Origin: Nitrosopumilales archaeon
Lineage (GTDB): Archaea > Thermoproteota > Nitrososphaeria > Nitrososphaerales > Nitrosopumilaceae
Length of the DNA: 64,000 nt
Assembly: GCA_016838825.1 (NCBI GenBank)
Contig: JAEHKU010000003.1
Span: 1,707-65,706 of the forward strand
Reading direction: 5' to 3'
A model generated the notes under the pieces. It had not been told where the DNA came from and did no database searches. It saw only the letters and a list, made by a program, of their open reading frames with translations. Shown here piece by piece: positions 1 to 7,725 of the stretch (its first letter is position 1; every line of letters begins with the position of its first letter). A program made the translations under genes and the position numbers.

Positions 1-814
1 CCTTTGACGAAAATACTGTTACATCTTTTCCGTTAATGGTTATATCACTAACAAGATCTATCTTTCTTATTCTTGAGAGTAGTTCTTCCTTTTTCGAGTC
101 AGCATCAACGGAGAATACCACTCTTTCATTTCCTAAAGCTTGTTTAAGTGAGATGGGTGAATTTGTGACTTTGATTTTTCCATAATCTACGATAGAAATG
201 GTCTCACACAGCCTATCTGCTTCTTCCATGTAATGGGTGGTCAGAAAAATAGACATTCCAAATTCTTGATGTATTTTTTTGATATAATCCCAGATCTTGA
301 ATCTTGTTTGAATATCAAGTCCAAGTGTTGGCTCGTCCAAGAAAAGAACTTTGGGTCTGTGTAATAGTCCCCCTGCAATGTCTAGTCTTTTGCGCATTCC
401 ACCAGAATATGTTATGACTGCATCATTTTGTCTATCTGATAGCTCGACTAAATCTAATACTTCATCTATCCGCTTTTGCGTTAATTCCTTAGGCATATGG
501 TAAAGCCGAGCTTGAAGTTGAAGATTCTCTCTAGCTGAAAGGTATTCATCAGCCGTTATCTCTTGTTGTACGTAACCAATATTCTGTCTAACTTTCTTTG
601 CTTGTGATGCTACGTTATATCCAGAAACATATGCACTTCCAGAAGTCAGTTTGAGAAGTGTTGTGAGAATCATAATTGTAGTACTTTTACCTGCTCCATT
701 TGGTCCAAGAAAACCAAATATTTCTCCTTCTTCCACTTTTATTGAAACTTTATCGATTGCCTTTAGGCCTGAATTGTAAATTTTTGAGAGCGATTTTGTT
801 TCTATTGCATACAA
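1..814 (-). CDS. ABC transporter ATP-binding protein (DrrA/CcmA-like), C-terminus cut by window
   Basis: ATPase subunit of an export-type ABC transporter; it should power a membrane permease that lies beyond the window edge. About 271 residues are visible. Walker A GPNGAGKST at residues 37-45, signature YSGGMRKR near 134, Walker B VLFLDEPTLGLD near 155-166 and the switch-His region TTHYMEEAD near 190 are all intact, so the protein should be active. The order of motifs and the C-terminal segment fit the DrrA/NatA class, usually paired with an ABC-2 permease. The start is a TTG at 814; the ATG two codons downstream is in another frame and stops at once. The substrate cannot be told from sequence. 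Confidence 0.93.
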   Translation of the reverse strand, partial: MYAIETKSLSKIYNSGLKAIDKVSIKVEEGEIFGFLGPNGAGKSTTIMILTTLLKLTSGSAYVSGYNVASQAKKVRQNIGYVQQEITADEYLSARENLQLQARLYHMPKELTQKRIDEVLDLVELSDRQNDAVITYSGGMRKRLDIAGGLLHRPKVLFLDEPTLGLDIQTRFKIWDYIKKIHQEFGMSIFLTTHYMEEADRLCETISIVDYGKIKVTNSPISLKQALGNERVVFSVDADSKKEELLSRIRKIDLVSDITINGKDVTVFSSK

Positions 815-899
815 CGATCAAAAAGTGTTCTGTGTATTATAAAATGCTAACATGAAGGGTGCCTATTTGATAATACAAAATGAAAAAAAGTGTTATGAC

Positions 900-1358
900 T
901 TATTCAGATTTTTTGAATTCTGCCTTTGTTATCTTCAGGATAACTTTTTCACCGATTCCAGAGATTTCTGATTTGGATATTATCTTGGAATGCATAACGC
1001 GGTCCGAAATCTCTATTGATTCGATTATGTTTGTATCGGGAACCCGGTGAATTCTTTTTATTTTTCCAATTTTGTGTCCATCAATGTCAACTACCTCAAT
1101 ACCTTTCCTTACAGGTGCAGTGCTTAGCAAGAGGGTCTCATCAGTAAATCTGTCGATATAATCACGTGGTACAAAAAAATCATTGCGAAATCCATGATGA
1201 GCTGTTACACCAGAAACTTCTAATGTTTGTGGGTTGATATGAATATGCTTAACTTTCCCAAATTCTATACCTTCTCTATCAACAATTTTTTTTCCTGTAA
1301 ACATATCTGCCGTCATGTGGTTAGATTTTACTTCCTCTAATTGTGTTGCCACGAACAA
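900..1358 (-). CDS. PRC-barrel domain protein (two barrels)
   Basis: Soluble protein of 152 residues made of two tandem PRC-barrel units, about residues 20-80 (beginning GKKIVDREGIEFGKVKHI) and 82-148 (GIEVVDIDGHKIGKIKRI). PRC barrels occur in RimM, in photosynthetic reaction-centre H subunits and in many archaeal single-domain proteins, where they act as small binding modules. The first 17 residues look non-conserved, so the in-frame ATG at residue 15 (MTADMFTGKK) may be the true start. It lies just upstream of the ABC ATPase on the same strand, but no functional link is evident. The specific role is unknown. Confidence 0.85.
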   Translation of the reverse strand: MFVATQLEEVKSNHMTADMFTGKKIVDREGIEFGKVKHIHINPQTLEVSGVTAHHGFRNDFFVPRDYIDRFTDETLLLSTAPVRKGIEVVDIDGHKIGKIKRIHRVPDTNIIESIEISDRVMHSKIISKSEISGIGEKVILKITKAEFKKSE

Positions 1359-1465
1359 ACCTTCTAGATTTGGTTTATTGAATATGGTATCAGAGTTTTC
1401 AATCCATGTGGTTAAATTCTTTCATTCAGATATTATAGCACATTATAGACAGGTATCACTAGAAG

Positions 1466-2131
1466 CTACACTATGTGAACAATCGTGGTAACTCCTCGTT
1501 TATCAGTTTCTTGACCATCTTTAGTCTCTGATACTATAACGGTAAATGAAATGATGGTACGTGGTTTGCATTCTTGTGCATTTAGCTTCAGATGAATATC
1601 CATCAAATCATATTCATCTTCAGGAATAACAGTTTCATCAAAGAATGCATTACCAGTAGTTTCTATACGGAATCTTTGATCTTTTTGATGCCTTCCAAGT
1701 TTTGTTTTGCGTCCTTCTCTTCCAGCTGCTTTTATGTTAATGTCAATAATTCCAGCCTTTGCCATAGTATATCCTGACATTTTATTCACGAAAACACCAA
1801 TCTGAAAAGGCTGACCAGCAGTACTTTCTGCCATCTTTTGAATACCATCGTTCATGACAACATCTATTCCTTTGATCGTAGTAGCGACTTTGGCAATCCA
1901 TTCATTTGTCTTTTCTATTGTTGCAGCAATTTGGCTTCGTCTCTTTTTGTCCTCATCTGACGGTAGTTTGTAGTAATCAACCCAAGCAAGGTAGTCACTG
2001 CTTATGTCTTTGATAAAATTTATGCAAGTAACTTTGTAATCATCTTCGCTTTCTGCCATCTCTGAGCCTGAGTCAGTCGAAGAATCACCAGTATCAAGTG
2101 GAAGTGCCATGACTTTGTATGATACAGACAT
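1466..2131 (-). CDS. conserved hypothetical protein, 221 aa
   Basis: I do not recognise a known domain. The N-terminus is acidic and Ser-rich (about residues 12-30). A helical middle (about 40-100) is followed by a Lys/Arg-rich stretch (GREGRKTKLGRHQKDQRF, about 138-155) and a beta-rich C-terminus. There is no signal peptide or membrane segment, so it is probably cytosolic. An in-frame ATG at residue 8 is an alternative start. It is a single gene transcribed away from the 156-residue unknown that starts at 2183. The codon use looks like that of its neighbours. Confidence 0.7.
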   Translation of the reverse strand: MSVSYKVMALPLDTGDSSTDSGSEMAESEDDYKVTCINFIKDISSDYLAWVDYYKLPSDEDKKRRSQIAATIEKTNEWIAKVATTIKGIDVVMNDGIQKMAESTAGQPFQIGVFVNKMSGYTMAKAGIIDINIKAAGREGRKTKLGRHQKDQRFRIETTGNAFFDETVIPEDEYDLMDIHLKLNAQECKPRTIISFTVIVSETKDGQETDKRGVTTIVHIV

Positions 2132-2182
2132 GTAAAAAACATAATCTGAATGAATATAACTTAAAATCTATTACTTCATTTT

Positions 2183-2653
2183 ATGATCTTCAGTACTATA
2201 ACACAAGAGCTTCAAAAAGAATTAAAAACTAATATGCCACAGATTCGATTTCTTCTTAAAAAAAATCCAGCAATGGGATACACCAAAATTACAGAAATTG
2301 GAAATAATGTAGGGAGAAAGTATAACATAAAATTATTAGTTAATTTCCCAGAAAAAGAAAAAATCAATGATTTTGATTCGTATGGAACACAAGATCTAAG
2401 TATGATAATTGACCAGCAAAAAAAGAATTTTCCTATTGAACGAATTCTCATAAAAGAAAAAGCAAAGGAGTTATTCAATGATGCAAAAGTTGAAGATGCT
2501 TACATGTATGAAGGAAAGGAAGGTGTCAAGGTGTTTTTTGAAAAAGGTAGAATAGACATACTTCCACATTCTCTTCACATATGGTGTAAATTCACTGATA
2601 AAGTAACTGAGTTTTGTGATTGGCTTTTAGTTGAAGTTTATCAGTTGAGATAA
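2183..2653 (+). CDS. hypothetical protein, 156 aa
   Basis: Unrecognised soluble protein. It is rich in Lys, Glu and Ile, alternates predicted helices and strands, and has no signal peptide, membrane segment or Cys motif. A short aromatic C-terminal helix (CDWLLVEVY) ends the protein. It is divergent from the 221-residue gene at 1466-2131, with about 50 bases between the two starts, so they may share a bidirectional promoter. The start ATG at 2183 is the first in the frame. The overlapping minus-strand frame is a shadow. Confidence 0.65.
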   Translation: MIFSTITQELQKELKTNMPQIRFLLKKNPAMGYTKITEIGNNVGRKYNIKLLVNFPEKEKINDFDSYGTQDLSMIIDQQKKNFPIERILIKEKAKELFNDAKVEDAYMYEGKEGVKVFFEKGRIDILPHSLHIWCKFTDKVTEFCDWLLVEVYQLR

Positions 2654-2715
2654 GGCCATCTTCAGCATCAAGTTTCACAGATGAGTCCAAGAGAAAACTT
2701 GTTTAGAAACAGTTA

Positions 2716-3072
2716 CTAATCTTCTAATTCATTTAATATTTCATCGATTGCCTTGTTTTTTGGATCAATTTTGCGAATCTTCTCACAGCAGTCTAGAGCT
2801 TCTTCTTTATTTTTTAAATGAAGATAAACACTTGCTTTCAACAGAAGAGCTTCTATATCATATTCACTAATTTCTAATACCTTATCAAGGTATGACAGAG
2901 TGTTTTCTGCATCTCCATTAATGTAGTAAATAGTTCCGATGATGAAAAACCAGTCAGGGTCATAAGAATATTTTTTTTCCAGACTTTTTCCAAACCTTAG
3001 TGCTTCTGCGTATTCTCCTTCTTGTATAAGTTTTCTAAGTCGGCGTTTTGGATTACTGAATAAACCAACCAA
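2716..3072 (-). CDS. small TPR-repeat protein, 118 aa
   Basis: Tetratricopeptide-repeat protein likely to act as a protein-protein interaction scaffold. Two clear helical-hairpin repeats are visible: roughly residues 37-70 (DWFFIIGTIYYINGDAENTL, then SYLDKVLEIS) and 71-105 (AEALLLKASVYLHLKNKEEA-like). A degenerate one precedes them, with the W/L-G-Y-A-F-A-P pattern of TPRs. The start is a TTG at 3072, in MVGLFSNPKRR; no ATG lies nearby. It sits 30 bases downstream of the secreted repeat protein at 3103-4578 on the same strand and may be co-transcribed. The partner is unknown. Confidence 0.8.
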   Translation of the reverse strand: MVGLFSNPKRRLRKLIQEGEYAEALRFGKSLEKKYSYDPDWFFIIGTIYYINGDAENTLSYLDKVLEISEYDIEALLLKASVYLHLKNKEEALDCCEKIRKIDPKNKAIDEILNELED

Positions 3073-3102
3073 ATCTTACACCAACAATATGTATGTCAGA
3101 TT

Positions 3103-4578
3103 TTATAATGTAATCTTGATAATGTTATTTGTAATCAAATATTGTATTCCTGAAACAAAGTCCTGGTCAGAGATTAGACCATTGGACCACCATCCAGCGT
3201 TATTTTTAATCCAAGCAGGTATCTCGTTAGAGGCAGGACCTGAGCCTGGAGTAGTTGGTGGTATCTTCATAATTCCTTTATTGATTAGATATTGTATTCC
3301 TGAAACAAAGTCTGTGTCTCCAATCTGTCCGTTAGACCACCATCCAGCGTTATTTTTAACCCAATTTGGAATATCAAGACCGCCTTCGGTGGGGGCTGTA
3401 ACCTCACCAGAAATCACAATGTCGACTTGGAGTAAACCCGAAAATTCTGGAGATGGCACTATTTGCTTTGGTCCTACACCATAAACGAGGATTACATAAT
3501 GAGCTGTTCCTGGGGGTTCTTTTACTTCAATGAATCTATGTAATTGGCCGAATCCATTGAAGAGTGCATTTCTCCCTTCTTCCTGCGCCATCGATCTTAT
3601 TGTAAAACCCGCGTCATCAATTACTTGGATGTCATAATGAACTTCGTTTACCCATTCCACTTGGTTATATCTATTTTTGAAACTAATTTTCCACTCTATA
3701 TCACAGCCAGGCATTGGATGTTCTGGTCCGTAACGGTATTCTACAATCATTGAAAAAGAGTCCGTGGATTTTATACCGTTGACAGAGTCATAAGAACTGG
3801 GACACCCAGGTTTCGTTTTTTCAACGATGGGCGTGGGAACAACATCTGTGAAGGGGCTAGAATTTACATTTTCTTTATAGTCCAGCAATTCAAATTGAAA
3901 CTGTATTGGTGGGGTCCCCGTAGTTACCCATACATAGACTAGCGCCTTTATGGGAAAGGGAAAATCATCTACTACCCATATTAGGTTGCCTTGACCGTAA
4001 CCGCTATACCAACCAATCAGTACAGTATCAAACGTACCAGCGCCAACTGTGACGTCAGGTTCTACTCCCCATGGAATAAGTTGCGAGCCCCCAATTGCTG
4101 CTACCTTACCCCATGCAACTTTTCGGAAGGCTTGTGGACCGTGTATAAGATCATCTGGGTCTGATGTCGCAAAGGCAGACAACCAAACTATTGATGATTT
4201 AAACGCAATGCTATAATCAAATAGGTCACCACTGATACCAATTGGTTCTGGTGCTACTTTACCAAGTTCCATTTCTCCTTTTACAATTTTATTGCCATCA
4301 AGTACTACAGTCTCAACGAGCCATAGAGTTTCAGTTCCTTTCTGTGTTTCTCCTTTAAACCAGAGCTTCATATCAAAATCTGCACAATCATTAAGACTAA
4401 GTTCACAAAGTCTATAGTGGAAGTAATCTCCTTGTTTTAGGCCTTCTCCAACGTACCAAGTTCCATCAACATCAACACCACCAGCAGTTTTTACTCCTTG
4501 ACCAAATGCTTGCTGCGTAAAACTAAATCCACTAATCAAAAGAACAGAAATTAATACAACGACAAAATAGGTATTCAA
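3103..4578 (-). CDS. secreted protein with two C-terminal WWSNGQI-type repeats
   Basis: Exported protein of 491 residues. Residues 1-27 are a signal peptide with a hydrophobic core (VVVLISVLLISGF) and a cleavage-like AFGQ. The bulk (about 30-390) is beta-rich and Trp-rich with a Cys pair near the start (LCELSLNDC); I do not recognise a catalytic motif. The end holds two copies of a roughly 40-residue unit with core NNAGWWSNGQI/L followed by D.DFVSGIQYLI. This repeat is common at the C-termini of secreted thaumarchaeal proteins and may serve cell-surface attachment; that role is inference. It is probably displayed outside the membrane. Confidence 0.85.
   Translation of the reverse strand: MNTYFVVVLISVLLISGFSFTQQAFGQGVKTAGGVDVDGTWYVGEGLKQGDYFHYRLCELSLNDCADFDMKLWFKGETQKGTETLWLVETVVLDGNKIVKGEMELGKVAPEPIGISGDLFDYSIAFKSSIVWLSAFATSDPDDLIHGPQAFRKVAWGKVAAIGGSQLIPWGVEPDVTVGAGTFDTVLIGWYSGYGQGNLIWVVDDFPFPIKALVYVWVTTGTPPIQFQFELLDYKENVNSSPFTDVVPTPIVEKTKPGCPSSYDSVNGIKSTDSFSMIVEYRYGPEHPMPGCDIEWKISFKNRYNQVEWVNEVHYDIQVIDDAGFTIRSMAQEEGRNALFNGFGQLHRFIEVKEPPGTAHYVILVYGVGPKQIVPSPEFSGLLQVDIVISGEVTAPTEGGLDIPNWVKNNAGWWSNGQIGDTDFVSGIQYLINKGIMKIPPTTPGSGPASNEIPAWIKNNAGWWSNGLISDQDFVSGIQYLITNNIIKITL
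3140..3213. repeat. copy 1 of 150-bp-spaced coding repeat (WWSNG unit)
   Basis: Encodes the last WWSNG unit of the secreted protein at 3103-4578. It shares long identical blocks with the copy at 3290-3363, for example the 18 bases from 3203 leftwards containing CCACCATCCAGCG and the block ATTGTATTCCTGAAACAAAG. The nucleotide identity is higher than protein conservation would need, which suggests recent duplication or gene conversion. Confidence 0.8.
3290..3363. repeat. copy 2 of the WWSNG coding repeat
   Basis: Second copy, encoding the penultimate WWSNG unit, exactly 150 bases from the first. It shares the blocks ATTGTATTCCTGAAACAAAG and GACCACCATCCAGCGTTATT with copy 1. Confidence 0.8.
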
Positions 4579-4655
4579 GTAAATTACATTTGCAAATTTC
4601 CATAGTTAAATCTTTCAAATAGGCAAATATACTGGAACATTGAGAAATACTACAA

Positions 4656-4829
4656 ATGTGTGAGTGCTCCAAGGTTCACTTTTTTGAAGTTGAATTCAAG
4701 CTAGATGGAATGGTTGTTGTTCCAACTCACAAGAACTGTGGTGATCCATTAAATGAAAAGCAGGGAGACAAATTTCAAAAAGAACTAGTAAAACATTGGG
4801 GTATAAAAGAAGAAGATAGCTTCTTTTAA
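4656..4829 (+). CDS. small hypothetical protein, 57 aa
   Basis: Unrecognised short protein beginning MCECSKVHFFEVEF. It has a CxC near the N-terminus and a third Cys in THKNCGDPLNEKQGDKF, and ends with a helical acidic tail (HWGIKEEDSFF). The open frame is uninterrupted for 58 codons, and a possible box A (GTTAAATC near 4603-4611) lies upstream, though somewhat far. It is convergent with the Cys-rich gene at 4856-4999. The composition looks protein-like, with mixed polar and aromatic residues and a clear amphipathic C-terminus, but coding is not proven. Confidence 0.5.
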   Translation: MCECSKVHFFEVEFKLDGMVVVPTHKNCGDPLNEKQGDKFQKELVKHWGIKEEDSFF

Positions 4830-4855
4830 AAAAGAAAAGAAAATTAGAATATTTT

Positions 4856-4999
4856 TTATAGTGCGCTAACTGCTTCTTTGCAAACTTTTGATGCGCAGGT
4901 ACAATCTGCACTACAAATGCATGCAGCCTGCATTTCACAATCACATTTGTAAGTAGGATCGCCACTATCAGCTTCACAACCACAAGCTTGGTCTACCAT
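4856..4999 (-). CDS. Cys-rich metallothionein-like protein, 47 aa
   Basis: Nine cysteines in 47 residues, arranged as CxC pairs: C6/C8, C19/C21, C27/C29, C33/C35 and a single C40, with no aromatic residue apart from one Tyr. This spacing is what metallothioneins and other metal-thiolate proteins use to bind Zn or Cu clusters. It starts with ATG (MVDQACGCEADSG) and ends at a TAA. Assignment as a metal-binding protein follows from composition; the metal and role are inference. It is downstream of the 293-residue unknown at 5071-5952 on the same strand, about 70 bases apart. Confidence 0.72.
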   Translation of the reverse strand: MVDQACGCEADSGDPTYKCDCEMQAACICSADCTCASKVCKEAVSAL

Positions 5000-5070
5000 G
5001 TCAGGATGATCTTTTGCTTTGTTTTAAATCTTTGTAGGAAATTATATAATTTCAATAAAAACAACGCCGT

Positions 5071-5952
5071 TTACTTTTTCACCATTGAAACTAGTTCGTT
5101 GGCAGTCCTTAAAACAACTGAAGCCTGTCGTTCAACTTCTAACTGGTCGCTCTCAATATCAAATGCAATTTTCAAAATGTGGATAAGCTCTGGCTTTCGG
5201 TGTATTTTGTCTTTGATCTTGATGAAGTTATTACGATTAGTATATCCTAAATAAAAATAACAATCCGTGAGAAGAGAATTACGTATTAGATAATCATATT
5301 TTAGTTGTATGATACGTGAATGACCATTAGCTTCAACCATGTCAGAAAATCCTACTGTTGACTTGGACATTCTTTGCAAAAGTGAGGTTGTAGCTCGTTC
5401 AATGCCAATACATTGATTGACAACACCAAAAGCTTCATTAATTCTATTTTTTTTAAATCCTCGTACATGTTCCAAGATGTGAGTAGGACTAGGTCTTTTT
5501 GCATTTACTAACAAAATTGCATCAGCAATAAAAAATGCAGCACATTTTAACCAGCAAGATGAAAAAGGATCTGATGACTTGATTCCTTCCATTGCCTTAG
5601 TTGCATAGATAGATGCATCAACTAGACAGCTTTTTAAATAAGAATTAGAAATCTTTTTGCTTTTTTCGCTTATCTTTGATAAAAAAATGCGTAGATTCCA
5701 TTCATCATCAGATAATATTTTCATGCCTTGGTATTGTGTTAATATTGCTGAATCAGTCTCAGAAAGTGTACCATGATGTAATTTAACAAATTCTCCGTCT
5801 AATTGAATTATAGAGTCTTCTTCTACTTTGTCATCAAAGATAGTAATATTGTATTCGCAACAATCAAAAGTTGTACCGGCATTTTTGCATCCACCAAGTC
5901 CTACAGGAAAATTTACTGGTGAGAGTTTTTCTAATAAGATTTTTAGATCCAC
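5071..5952 (-). CDS. conserved hypothetical protein, 293 aa
   Basis: No domain recognised. The N-terminal part (residues 1-75) has a Gly/Cys patch (VGLGGCKNAGTTFDCCEY) followed by beta-strand-like sequence. The rest (about 80-293) is helical and looks like a compact helical bundle, with a conserved-looking centre DASIYATKAMEGIKSSDPF and CWLKCAAFFIADAIL. There is no signal peptide. It starts 32 bases downstream of the glutamine synthetase stop on the same strand, so the two may form an operon. A nucleotide-handling role is conceivable but not supported by a motif. Confidence 0.7.
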   Translation of the reverse strand: MDLKILLEKLSPVNFPVGLGGCKNAGTTFDCCEYNITIFDDKVEEDSIIQLDGEFVKLHHGTLSETDSAILTQYQGMKILSDDEWNLRIFLSKISEKSKKISNSYLKSCLVDASIYATKAMEGIKSSDPFSSCWLKCAAFFIADAILLVNAKRPSPTHILEHVRGFKKNRINEAFGVVNQCIGIERATTSLLQRMSKSTVGFSDMVEANGHSRIIQLKYDYLIRNSLLTDCYFYLGYTNRNNFIKIKDKIHRKPELIHILKIAFDIESDQLEVERQASVVLRTANELVSMVKK

Positions 5953-5984
5953 GTCAGAACGTACACACAGTCAGAATTATCTCC

Positions 5985-7433
5985 TTAAGCATCGGCATAC
6001 ATTGAAACTTCCCAAGGAGTTGGAGTTTGGGCAAAAGCTGAAAATTCTGAATATTTCATTAATAGATATGCATCAATGAGATCCTTTGTGAAAACTGGTT
6101 CCAAGAATTTGCTATCGTTTGAGAGCGCATCTAAAGCATCCTTTAGTGATGAAGGTAGCGAAGTAATATTACGCTCTCTTTTTTGCTCCGGAGTCAATTT
6201 GTAGACGTTTTCCTGTACTGGATCTCCAGGATCCAGTTTTCTTCGTATGCCATCTAGTCCAGCAAGGAGAAGGGCTGATTCCAAAAGGTAAATGTTTGCA
6301 GTGGGATCTGGAACTCTGTATTCGATTCTCTTAGTCTTTTCCTGGTTCCTATAATACATTGGCACTCTAATTGCAGTTGATCTATTTCCAATACCCCAAC
6401 ATTTGTTTACAGGAGCTTCAAAGTTTGGAACTAGCCTCTTGTAAGAATTTGTTGTTGGATTAGAAATTGCGCAAATTGCTGGTGCATGATCTAAAAGTCC
6501 GCCTATATAATATCGGCCCATTTGACTTAGTTCCGCTGCTTGATCATTAGGATCGTACATTGCATTTGTACTATTTTTCCACAAACTTTGATGAATGTGC
6601 ATGGCAGATGCATTATCGCCATAGATTGGTTTTGGCATGAATGTTGCAATTTTGCCATTTCTCTTCGCTTTAACTTGGACTAGATTTTTTATAGTAACAA
6701 CAGAATCGGCAATTTTTGTAGTTTCACTGTAACGTAAGTTTATTTCACATTGACCAGATGTAGCGACTTCATGATGTTCGGCTTCTACTTCAATTCCAAA
6801 ATATTTGTACAAATCATCACAAATGTCTTTTCTCAAAGGATCAAGAGTGTCTTTAGGTTGTGAGGGGTAGTAACCCTCTTTCAGATCAATTGATGTACCT
6901 ACATTTCCTCTTGTCCATGGTGCCTCTTTTGATTCAATAGAATATCCAGAACCACCAAAAGAATGAGTGGCACCGTAAGCAGATGGATAGAGGTTTATCT
7001 TATCGAATATAAAAAATTCTATTTCTGGACCCCAGTTAGCATGACTTAGTCCGAAACCCTCAAGCTCCTTTGCTGCTTTTTCTGTTATACTACGTGAGTC
7101 TCGATTGTATCTCTTAGGTGAAGAATCGCTTAATTCGTATATATCAACAAACATACGAGCATTCTTTCGTCTTCCTTGATCATAATCTGGAGGAAGAATT
7201 CTAAATGTAGATGTATCTGGAAATAGTAACATATCTGATTGATTAATCGATTTGAAGCCACGAATTGAACTGGCATCTAGCTTATCAAGGCCATTTTTGA
7301 AGTCTTCTTCCTCCAATGAGTATGCAGGCATTCCCATTCTGTGTAACTCGCCAAAAATGTCTACAAACCAAAAATCAATGAAAGAAACTTTTTCATCCTT
7401 GATCTTTTGTATAATGTTCTCGTTGCTCAACAA
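5985..7433 (-). CDS. glnA: glutamine synthetase, type I
   Basis: Joins ammonia to glutamate with ATP, the main ammonia assimilation step; it forms cytosolic dodecamers. At 482 residues it has the GS-I length. Recognisable blocks are VDIFGELHRMGMP near the N-terminus, GPEIEFFIFD (metal-binding Glu), AEHHEVATSGQCEI, the His-loop region GDNASAMHIHQSLW, NRSTAIRVP and IEYRVPDPTANIYL. The usual NGSGMH loop reads NASAMH here, with two Gly-to-Ala changes beside the catalytic His. The Tyr near NVYKLTPE aligns roughly with the bacterial adenylylation site, but archaeal enzymes are not known to use it. It is the first gene of a possible pair with 5071-5952. Confidence 0.97.
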   Translation of the reverse strand: MLSNENIIQKIKDEKVSFIDFWFVDIFGELHRMGMPAYSLEEEDFKNGLDKLDASSIRGFKSINQSDMLLFPDTSTFRILPPDYDQGRRKNARMFVDIYELSDSSPKRYNRDSRSITEKAAKELEGFGLSHANWGPEIEFFIFDKINLYPSAYGATHSFGGSGYSIESKEAPWTRGNVGTSIDLKEGYYPSQPKDTLDPLRKDICDDLYKYFGIEVEAEHHEVATSGQCEINLRYSETTKIADSVVTIKNLVQVKAKRNGKIATFMPKPIYGDNASAMHIHQSLWKNSTNAMYDPNDQAAELSQMGRYYIGGLLDHAPAICAISNPTTNSYKRLVPNFEAPVNKCWGIGNRSTAIRVPMYYRNQEKTKRIEYRVPDPTANIYLLESALLLAGLDGIRRKLDPGDPVQENVYKLTPEQKRERNITSLPSSLKDALDALSNDSKFLEPVFTKDLIDAYLLMKYSEFSAFAQTPTPWEVSMYADA

Positions 7434-7563
7434 TGAAGAGCATCGATTTTCAAATATACTTCTTTTGGTAACAATGTTTTAGCTGTATTGTAGACTGAGT
7501 AAATTTCCAGCCTATTCCAGAAATTCCAGTTCATGCAATAGATTGAACTTGATTGGTTATTGC

Positions 7564-7570
7564 TTTAAAT
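7564..7570 (+). promoter_or_regulatory. box A (TATA) of tRNA-Glu
   Basis: TTTAAAT centred about 29 bases upstream of the mature 5' end of tRNA-Glu, in the position expected for an archaeal TATA box. Confidence 0.55.
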
Positions 7571-7595
7571 TGCGATTCTTTATGCTTTGATACGA

Positions 7596-7674
7596 GCTCC
7601 TGTGGTGTAGTCCGGTTAAGCATACTGCCCTCTCAAGGCAGTGATCCCGGGTTCAAATCCCGGCGGGAGCACCA
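7596..7674 (+). tRNA. tRNA-Glu (anticodon CTC), CCA encoded
   Basis: Cloverleaf can be drawn by hand. The acceptor stem GCTCCTG pairs with CGGGAGC (one G-T wobble). The anticodon stem CTGCC/GGCAG holds loop CTCTCAA, giving anticodon CTC for GAG codons. The T arm CCGGG/CCCGG has loop TTCAAAT. The discriminator A at 7671 is followed by a genomic CCA. No intron. Confidence 0.95.
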
Positions 7675-7725
7675 TCTTTTTCAATTCTGCAAGTAATTTC
7701 TAACTAAAAAATTGAATAGTGGAAG

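Noticed and set aside
3089-3484. Plus-strand 131-residue frame opposite the WWSNG repeat region
   Set aside because: It is the complement of the duplicated coding repeat, low in complexity and without its own promoter; the minus-strand gene explains it.
7434-7595. Possible small gene between glnA and tRNA-Glu
   Set aside because: No frame with convincing start and composition on either strand; the stretch holds only the promoters of the two neighbours.
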